From Isoetes taiwanensis (taxonomy: Eukaryota; Streptophyta; Lycopodiopsida; Isoetales; Isoetaceae), in NCBI GenBank assembly GCA_021234155.1, contig JAJEKV010000055.1, positions 1,533,090 through 1,597,089 on the forward strand: a DNA stretch of 64,000 nt, given 5' to 3'. Each line of letters begins with the position of its first letter. Within the stretch, counting starts at the first letter, position 1. The notes under the pieces were generated by a model. It made no database searches and had not been told where the DNA came from. It saw only the letters and a list, made by a program, of their open reading frames with translations. The translations under genes and the position numbers were made by a program. Below are positions 56,549 through 64,000 of this stretch, piece by piece.

Positions 56549-57557
56549 GTCCTTCTTATCAAGGATGGAACCTTTCACGAATTCCCAGTAAGGTACCTCA
56601 GTCACAAGGTAAGGTGAAGGAGATTTAGAACTACACTCCCTAAAGACTTGCATAAGCTCTGCAATAGTTAATGCATCCGATCTTCTCATTAGAGTCGAGT
56701 AGTTTCCAAAGAGAGCATCTATGGGCGTGTCTAACAATCATGAATCCCAGTTGAACCTGATCAAAAACACCCAACCAAACTAGGTATGACAAGTATGAGA
56801 ACAAGTACCTATTCTTGTTTTGACTCGAGCAATTATCAAGTTACAAGTAGAGCCTCCTCGGTAGCCTCTTTCATTCTTTAATCCTTTTTGGAGGAGGCGA
56901 GAAATCACTTCTGGTGCCATTTGATACCTTTGACCTCAAAGCCTCGGTGTTTAGAACCGATAATGCCCAACTAGATTAAGGTCGATCTGTATATCTCAAA
57001 TGGCCCCAACTATCACCAGATGCATTCTCGAGAGTCTTCAATGCATGATTTAGTGATCCAACATGAAAATTACTGTCGTCGCGCCAAAGGTCAAATGCAC
57101 CGAGGCCATGTCCATGCATCAATGTCCCTATTAGACTGACCTTCCAGCGTTCTCCTCTCTACAAAGACTTTGCTAGCTTTTCTAGATGGGGAACGATGGT
57201 CTTGTTCCGATCCATTTTATCATGTATAATGGTTAAGGCATGCTTTGGAGAGCGGTGAAATAGAACTCTCCAGGACCAATAAAGTATTCTACATGAGATT
57301 TGAGTTGTCATATGTGCCTTTTTCTCAATTGCATGTTCTCTTCTTTCATTTGGATCTTTTGTCTTATCAAGCTTTTCCTTTATCACAATACAACTATTGC
57401 ACTTATAAAAAGCTATTCTATTCGCAGTTGCAACCTCTGAATGGTTCTCCTTCCGTCCAGATAGAAAGGACGAGGGAGAGACACGCTTCCCAGTCATCTC
57501 CATAATGGCAATATCTATCTCTTGATATAAGTCACATTTAATTAAAGTGGATGTCAT
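56549..57557 (-). pseudogene. DUF7869-like transposase, family 1, broken
   Basis: From 57,557 the minus strand reads KCDLYQEIDIAIMEMTGKR, then FYKCNSCIVIKEKLDKTKD, and HALTIIHDKMDRNKTIVPHL, the first acidic block. Further down, in shifted frames, come LMHGHGLGAFDLWRDDSNFH, LDNCSSQNKNRYLFSYLSYL (second Asp block) and a damaged GHTHDDID block. The last is followed by DALFGNYSTLMRRSDALTIA and ELMQVFRECSSKS. This order matches a domain seen in plant repeats and called DUF7869 from memory, probably an RNase-H-fold DDE transposase. Stops and shifts make it inactive. The DUF name rests on motif memory and was not searched. Confidence 0.6.
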
Positions 57558-57939
57558 TCCATTCCCACTTTTTTTTGGAACCCTGTTATTTTACATGAAA
57601 AGGACGAAGGAAAACTATTCGGCCTCCATAACTGTCCAGAATTTGAGTATTTCTGTGTTAGGTTGGGTCCAAGCGTACTATATCTTTCCCCCTGTTTTTT
57701 CTTATCGCGAGTCGAGAACACCAAAAATACAACTCAAACAAAGGAATTTCATTACACATTGAAAACAAAGTTGTAGTTGATATTGATAAATTAAATAGTT
57801 ACAACATATTTTACATCAGATGCAGATACCATGGCGATCTTGTTGTCACTACAGTTACATCATCATGGTAGGTCGTGCACCTTACAGGAAGAACGTGCGG
57901 GGCCCGTCCAACTAATTTCACCACTCTTATTAGAACTTA

Positions 57940-59656
57940 TTAGAACTGGCTTGGTGATGATGTCTTCAATGCTTTCTTTGAGTTTCGCCGGTTCAGAAAC
58001 TTGGATAAGATCATCAACACTGGTTGCATGTCTCTTATCCCTAACTGCAAAGAGCCTAAAACCATCTCGGATTGGCGCCCTATAACTTTGCTATCTACGG
58101 TGTACAAGATCTTTGCTAAGGCCTTGGCAGAGAAAGTGAGGGATATCTTGGCAGAATCTATCTCCTTCACACAATCAGTAAGCGTTGTATTCTTGATAAT
58201 ATGGCGGCAGCTTATGAGTGGATGTACTGGGCACGCCTAAAGGGTCAGCAAATTGTATTTCAAATTGAAATTTGCTAAAGCCTATGACAATATAGATTGA
58301 AACTTCCTGCAAAAATGCCTTTTGGCGTTGGAATTTGGAGATGTTTAGAGATGTTATGAAGCTCCATCTTTCTGCTCGGTCTACTGTGCTTTTTCAGGGA
58401 GAACCGACGGCTGTGTTTCCTGTTGGTAGAGGAGTTCGACAAGGATGTCGCCTTGCCCTGTTATTGTTCACTATTGTGGCAGAGGTATTATCCCAGCTAT
58501 TCTCTTCGGCTAGCCAAGATGATGTAATTCAGGGATTGATTATGGAGGATGGATCTCAAGAAGTTTATAATCAATATACCAATGATACATTTCTCTTTCT
58601 AGTGCCTCATGATGATAATTTTCGAAATGCTAAGCATTTGCTGGACTCTTCCTCGCTGACATCAGAAGTTCTTGTTGGGTGGCTAAAGTGCTTTGCGTTA
58701 CGGACCTTGGATGTGGATGTTCCTCCCTGTGTTTACGAGTATCCTGGAAAGTGCTTCCTCAAGGGAAGGCCATTAAACTCTTGGGCATTCCTGTGGGTAT
58801 ACATATCTCTACTTCAGATGCATGGGATGTTATAGTGGAAGGCCTGCGTAAGCATCTTTTTTGGTGGAATACAGCTAAGCTTTCTCTGGCAGGGAGGATA
58901 ATAATTGCTAAGCAGGTTCTCAGCAACACTCACGTGTATATGACATCTGTTGTGCTTGCCTCACAAGCAAAATTTCAAAAGGTTGTTGCAATTGTCCGTA
59001 ACTTTATTTGGGCAGGTTCTGAGACAGGTGTAGTTGTGAAGGTCGCTTGGTCCACATGTATCAAATCAAGATTTGCTGGAGGTCCAGGTATGATTGACTT
59101 TCATTTACAGAGTAAAATTATGATATCTAAGTTCATTTATCGCTACTTAGCGAGCATGATACATTCACCTGGAATGAGGTTGGTTGTGCAATCACTTGGG
59201 CAGTATATTCCGTTTGGGAAACTGGCACTTAGGGCAGTTCTTCCTTGGTGTCTCCTTCATCAGCTTCCTCCATATCCGAATGCTTTCCCCTTCTTGAAGG
59301 GACTTCTTGATTCTTGGGAGACAGTTCGTGTGCTATTTAAGATTAATCCAGGTGTGTGTGCATAGGTAGGTTCTCCGTGTTGGTGGATTCTTCTGGATAA
59401 TCACATGCCTCTGTGTGCTACTGTACATCCATTGACTCAGCAACGTTGGAGGCTTGCTAGTATTCTCACAGTTGGTGCTTGGTATGAGGATGGACACTTG
59501 TTGCCTTGGGATGCTTTTCAGACTAAGTTTATGCTATCTCGATGGGACAGAGCTCTGTGGCAAAAGCTGACTGACATTTTGCCAGATGCTCCTTCACAAC
59601 CAGTTGATATGTCTACTTGGACTGGTCCCCAAATTGTTAATGTTCCAGCTGGTTGA
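57940..59656 (+). pseudogene. L1-type LINE RT and C-terminal region
   Basis: Pieces in sequence order: INTGCMSLIPNCKEPKTISD, DWRPITLLSTVYKIFAKALA, then GRGVRQGCRLALLLFTIVAE and YTNDTFLFLV in the position of the YADD catalytic core (one Asp replaced). A long C-terminal part follows: GIPVGIHISTSDAWDVIVEG, LSLAGRIIIAKQVLSNTHVY, and RNFIWAGSETGVVVKVAW. This is the standard layout of plant L1-type ORF2. It differs clearly from the A-D family. Several frameshifts and the active-site change show that it is dead. No 3' tail was identified beyond 59,656. Confidence 0.88.
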
Positions 59657-60207
59657 TGTTGACATTGAACAAAGTTTAAATTGAAACGCACTTATTTGCT
59701 CCAAACGCACTTCAAAAGGAATCTTTGAAAGATTCCCTAAAATTCCCTTTAAAAAGTCCATTTTTAAGGTTTGTTCGTGACAGGTGTAACAATTTAGCTA
59801 ATTTACGTACCCTTTTTGAGGGGATGATTGAACATAACTTCTATGCAAAAATATTTAATAGCTATTTTCATCCTCCTAATTTAGAACAAAAAATAGTTAC
59901 TTATATAAAGTGTAGCAAAAAAGGGGCAATAAAAAAAATTAGCAAGGGTAGTAGAGTGACAAAGAAGTGATATATTCAAAGCTTGTGAAACTTTTACAAA
60001 ATTATGAACAAAATTGTCAAAAATATAGGACATTTTGACAAACCCTCATCACATGCACTTTATGTTCTTTACATGTTCGAGTCATCGGACAAACTTACAT
60101 TTTGAAGCAATATCAGGATGGATGTCATCCTCAGACTCATTTAATCCCTGATCACTTGAGCCTTCATCCTCACCTTCACTCTCAAAACTGGATGTACTCG
60201 AACGATC
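59657..60207. other. AT-rich spacer
   Basis: One frame at 59,725-59,970 (NNLANLRTLFEGMIEHNFYA) has no recognised domain. From 60,060 the minus strand runs into an acidic tail (Asp/Glu/Ser-rich), likely the degraded C-terminus of the next element's protein. Confidence 0.4.
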
Positions 60208-62926
60208 TTATTCCTCACTGTCTACAAGTGAGTCTTCATCATCATATTTTTTTGTCACCTTTCTAGGTTGTTTGTCTAATCCACATGCCGACCTTATTAA
60301 AGTTTGAGTGACCATACTTAACTTATTAGCAGCAGTCAGAACAAAGTCATATGCAAGAACCTTTACTTCAGCTAGATCTATGACAACAGTGTTTGCTTTA
60401 GACTTTTCTCTCTTTCCCACTCCTGTTTTTACCATCTCCAAAGTATAACTCCCACTGAAAGAATTGGCAGCATTTGTTCTCATCCAGTGCACTTTTAATT
60501 GAGTGGGAATTCCATCCTCTCTTGTTACCTCCAAAGACTTTTTAGCTAGCGGAATGGCTTCTCGATTCATCATTATCAGGTTGCGGGACAGCTATAAGCA
60601 TTCCTTTCTGAATCTCTGAGACTGAATCAGATACCCGAGCAACTTGTTGTGCCGTGCGTCTGGGGCCAGTGTACATGACTCTGTCATCTTCATCTGAGCT
60701 AGCCATTATCTCTACATGTTCTTCTTGATTCTCAACTTGCATAGGGAGAGTTTGCCTAGATGGCGCTTGAATGTAACTGGTCTTCGACCTTGTAATGAAG
60801 CTTGTAACATGTCACGCTGTCGAAAAAAACGAGGCCACAATAAAGCATCTGCCTCCCAAAGTGGTTAGAGCATGATCAATACTTGTCTCAATATAATCCA
60901 ATGATTTGTTTGAGTCAAATGCTCTTCCCTCCTCCTTTTGCTCTTTGTGATTTCTTTCAAGCTTTTAGAGGCATTTGCTCTCGGCAGAGAGCATAGAACT
61001 AGTATCGGGGATGGTGCGAATGAATTGAATACCAGCCTGGCGGCCGCCATCACGCAGGGATGTGGCATATTTCTTTCCTTGTAAGATGGCCTTGCCATCT
61101 ACAAGTGAGAAATCTGATGCTGAAATGTAATGTTTCTCAAGGGCTCAATGGCACAGTGACCCAATTGATCTCTCCGAAAAATCCATTACTTGAAATCATA
61201 AGTTTCTTCTAATAACTCGATGTCTGGACGAGGATTGTAGGAATCTTGGATAACCTCAATCATTGCTGGTAGGCTGAGAGCTTTTTTTCGAGCAAGACAT
61301 TTAGAGAACCTAATGAACATCTGATCAATTTGATTGTGTGTATGACCAACAAGCAGGAAACCAATCTTCACCTTCTTGAAGATTTGTTTCTCAACTAGCA
61401 TGGCACAGTAAGCAACACAATACCCGATTCTTATTTTCTCTTGTCGTGTTGTCTAGCTGAAGATATAGAACCGGTGGTATATGTTCTAGATTGGAAAGAA
61501 GCTTATTCAATATTGTGATAGTGAGATTTGGATCAGCATGAATGTTTGGATAGTTCAAAAATGCCTTGCAAGATAGTTTCCCATTAAATACCATAGCACC
61601 AACAACATGCAGGTGTATGAAATCTTCTTCAGGAGCATCCTTAGGCACATTGACAAAATGTGGTAGGGGTGGTCTTCTTCTGGTCCATTCCATCAATAAC
61701 AACGGATATGTAGTTGAGTGGTTGTTCCAGTGCTTTCTTCCTATGTTTTGTCAATTTTCTCCTTTCCAAAGATTGTTGTTCTCTGTGCTTGTTCAGTTTC
61801 TCTTTCAATGCATCTGAAATGAAAATATGTCCAGGAAAGAAGCTACTATTAAGTAGAACTAGGCAAGAACACGTTCTGGATATACTTCCTGAATGGCAAT
61901 AGTCATTAATGCCTGGATTCTTGTCAAGCCTTTTCTTTAGGCGGTCAAGTCGTCTGCTGCCTAAAGCATAAATCAATTTAAAGGCTGTTTGACAGATGGT
62001 GTGGCCACCAGCTGTGTAAGTAAACTTTTCACCATAATCTGGCCTAATATTGAAGGCGAAGTAGCCCCTTTGGTCTAGCAGAGTCATTGAACTGTAACTA
62101 TCACGAATCAACCTCAATTCCTTTAGTCCAATCTTAAGCAAACAACGTTGAGAACAACAGTGCTTTGTATGTGTTGCCCTCAAGTGAGTCTCGTCCATAA
62201 GTTTCTTTCTTCTTTGGGATGTACATGTTTTCTTGTGTAAGTTTCGCTTAAGGTTTTTACTTGCAGGAGCTTTGAATTCGAACATAGAGTCTTGTGGTCT
62301 TGTGGCTTTGGTAGGTCCTCGTCCGAGAGATCAACATGAGGTGTTTCTTCGTCTGACACGGGAGCAACAGATGGTGTACTAGTAGATGCTGAGAGGTTTG
62401 GTGTGGGCAACTCCTGAGAGGAGGTGCTTTCCCTCTCTCTGGGAAAAAGTAATCGAGGTTTGTGACGTAGTTGACCAGCTCCTGAAGTGTCGTAGAACAC
62501 AGGAGTTGCGTGGCGCTGACTGCTCCCACTTGTTGTAGTATCAACTAACGAAATGGATGGAGTTGGTGTGATTTGCCTACGGGGAGGCGGTCTACGCTGG
62601 ACTATGGGAGACGGACTAAAACGAACTGGAGGAGGGAGTCTGAGCTCTGTAAGCTGTGGTGGAGTAAAACGCATTGGTGGGGGCAAACGACGTTCAGGAG
62701 CAGGTTGTGGTGGAGTAAACTGAACTGGTGGTGGAAGCCATTGTGGTGGTGGTGGTGGGGGTGGTGGAGTAAACTGAACTGGGCTGGGGCTTTGAATATC
62801 GGAGGCAGAAGTTTCGTGGCTACTACCTGGGGACATTTGAGAAGGTGTGAAAAGCATAGGAGGAGGAAGCCTGCAAGTAGGAGAGGGAGGCTCTGCAGCT
62901 CTTTTCTCTCTAGCCATATTCAGCAA
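60208..62926 (-). pseudogene. DUF7869-like transposase, family 2, nearly full length
   Basis: The frame from the ATG at about 62,926 starts with a long proline-rich repeat region (LPPPVQFTPPQ and PPPMRFTPPQL units). Then come a zinc-type segment (THTKHCCSQRCLLKI), GGHTICQTAFKLIYALGSRR and a basic coiled stretch. The catalytic-like blocks are SVVIDGMDQKKT (Asp), VLYLQLDNTTRENKNRVLCC (Asp) and GFLLVGHTHNQIDQMFIRFS. The end, in other frames, has IQKGMLIAVPQPDN, IPLAKKSLEVTREDGIPTQL and KVHWMRTNAANSFSGSYTLE, an SH3- or chromo-like tail. About five frameshifts or stops interrupt some 900 codons. The palindrome array at 62,940-63,670 lies directly upstream. Assignment to DUF7869-like is from memory of the motif order. 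Confidence 0.65.
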
Positions 62927-62939
62927 GTTAACGTCAGAC

Positions 62940-63125
62940 GGTATAAATTTATACGACAGAAGCAGACAGTATAAATTTATACAGAGATGGTATAAATTTT
63001 TACAGAGAAGGAACTTTGAACGGCAGACGGTATAAATTTATACAACAGACGGTATAAATTTACAGAGATGGTATAAATTTATACAGAGAAGGGCAACTTT
63101 CAACACAAACGGTATAAATTTATAC
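62940..63125. repeat. array of the 14-bp palindrome GTATAAATTTATAC, cluster 1
   Basis: Exact or near copies start at 62,941, 62,969, 62,990 (one mismatch), 63,030, 63,052 (two bases short), 63,071 and 63,112. Spacers of 7-30 bases often contain CAGAC or CAGAGA. The cluster begins 14 bases upstream of the start codon of the minus-strand transposase-like gene. Confidence 0.9.
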
Positions 63126-63267
63126 GAAAACTCACAGGTTTTCATATGGCAGACGTTATGGAGAACCTCTATACGGAAAGGCACTTAACAGAGGTACTTA
63201 AGCCCGACGCCCATCGACCTATTTTCTATATACGTTGTTCAGAGTCAAAGCCGCTCGCGCTGCGCCT

Positions 63268-63336
63268 TATATACCCCCTCTAATTTGCTCTCCCGAACAG
63301 CTATAAGCGAATCCATACGGTCATGGCCACGTAAGT
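63268..63336 (+). promoter_or_regulatory. possible plus-strand core promoter and mini first exon
   Basis: Between the two palindrome clusters, TATATA lies at 63,268-63,273. An ATG at 63,323 (ATGGCCAC) runs straight into a perfect donor, GTAAGT, at 63,331. Such a layout fits a divergent gene pair sharing one control region, but no downstream exon was found in the window. Confidence 0.25.
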
Positions 63337-63390
63337 CTCTATTCCGTACTATTCTAGTTCCGCATCTCTTTTAATCTGTTGAGTCTAAGG

Positions 63391-63670
63391 TCCTTCTGTA
63401 TAAATTTATACCGAAAGGGTTTTGCAACGGTATAAATTTATACGCTCCGAGCACGAGCGGTATAAATTTATACCATTGCAGAACACTTGCGGTATAAACT
63501 TATACGCCACATTTATATCGCAAGTGTTCTGCAACGGTATAAATTTATACCGCTCGTGCTCGGAGCGTATGAATTCCATTGCAAAACCCTTTCGGTATAA
63601 ATTTATACAGAAGGAGACCAATGTCGTTAAAACATAACATTGTGTAAACACTTGCGGTATGAATTTATAC
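63391..63670. repeat. palindrome array cluster 2 within a long hairpin
   Basis: GTATAAATTTATAC or one-mismatch forms start at 63,398, 63,430, 63,460, 63,492, 63,537, 63,595 and 63,657. The segments 63,391-63,490 and 63,521-63,615 are inverse complements over about 95-100 bp, sharing CCGAAAGGGTTTTGCAA, GCTCCGAGCACGAGCGG and TTGCAGAACACTTGC. The main difference is a short deletion in the right arm. The whole block can fold into one hairpin studded with the palindrome. Confidence 0.9.
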
Positions 63671-64000
63671 GAGGAGACAACATCCAAGGTTTAAATTTAA
63701 ATAAAGTGTCGAGTGTCTAAAGAAAGGCCATACTAGTTGAACAATAATGTTGTGTTTTAAGATCAATTGACACGGATAAAAGGTTAAATTAGCACGCATT
63801 TGAGGTTCTGTAAGCCACTTTTCTTACAGTTAAAGTGTTTAAAATAATGGAGAAAAACTATTTTTCTGATATAAAAATGGGTGTTTTTGCGCCTTTTCAG
63901 CCCCAAGATCATTATCAAACAGAAAGGCCAATCATCAAAGCCACAACCGCCAAAGATACAAACATATGAACTAAGAGATCAGACGTGGTACGTACACAGG
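63671..64000. other. window end, no recognised feature
   Basis: AT-rich sequence without palindrome copies, ORFs or repeat ends. If the palindrome arrays mark a transposon end, the boundary lies near 63,671 to 63,700, but no target duplication can be identified here. Confidence 0.4.

Noticed and set aside
62940-63670. CRISPR array
   Set aside because: The repeats are 14-bp palindromes with uneven, partly shared spacers in a eukaryotic nuclear context, and part of the array is a large inverted repeat; no cas genes are present.

Overview
The window is eukaryotic nuclear DNA from a land plant. It is AT-rich and intron-bearing. It holds plant-type gene pieces: a receptor-like cytoplasmic kinase relic and an RWP-RK transcription factor gene. 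It also holds a Ty1/copia element primed by initiator tRNA-Met, L1-type and other LINEs, hAT-type MITEs, a Helitron-type helicase and two DUF7869-like transposase families. I infer a large-genome, repeat-rich plant; a fern or another non-angiosperm fits the mix, but the lineage cannot be fixed from sequence alone. Most coding signal belongs to mobile elements in various stages of decay.

Layout: 1-10,800 is intergenic, with short tandem repeats, a broken kinase pseudogene (2,291-3,370) and a few unrecognised exon-like stretches. 10,801-20,730 is a striking head-to-tail array of polypyrimidine tract, LINE A, polypyrimidine tract, LINE B, polypyrimidine tract; LINE A is interrupted by a hAT MITE. 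20,850-21,380 has a tRNA-like SINE candidate, then a block of heat-shock-element-like and G-box repeats ahead of a TATA box. 22,364-25,100 has a truncated LINE C that starts in a perfect 24-bp foldback, and a pogo/Tigger-like transposase whose two halves lie on opposite strands.

25,400-48,412 is a nested puzzle. A segment carrying the 3' part of an RWP-RK gene occurs twice. Copy 1 (25,829-38,170) was later invaded by a Copia element with apparently identical LTRs and a 5-bp target duplication, and by a 3.7-kb terminal-inverted-repeat element carrying a gene-like exon. The latter landed inside the last RWP-RK exon. Copy 2 (44,804-48,412) joins the fuller RWP-RK gene (46,934-50,653, minus). At its left edge sits a hAT MITE split by a 5.1-kb Helitron candidate, which itself contains a foldback MITE inside its helicase. 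Because the two copies serve as filled and empty sites for each other, most of the insertion boundaries can be read to the base.

50,700-64,000 holds a short poly-A retroelement with a clear target duplication, LINE fragments on both strands, and two different DUF7869-like elements (56,549-57,557 and 60,208-62,926, both minus). The second lies next to an array of the 14-bp palindrome GTATAAATTTATAC that folds into a roughly 225-bp hairpin (63,391-63,615). This is the least familiar structure in the window. Apart from the RWP-RK gene, no intact functional gene can be assembled with confidence; most elements are defective, and several may depend on enzymes encoded elsewhere.
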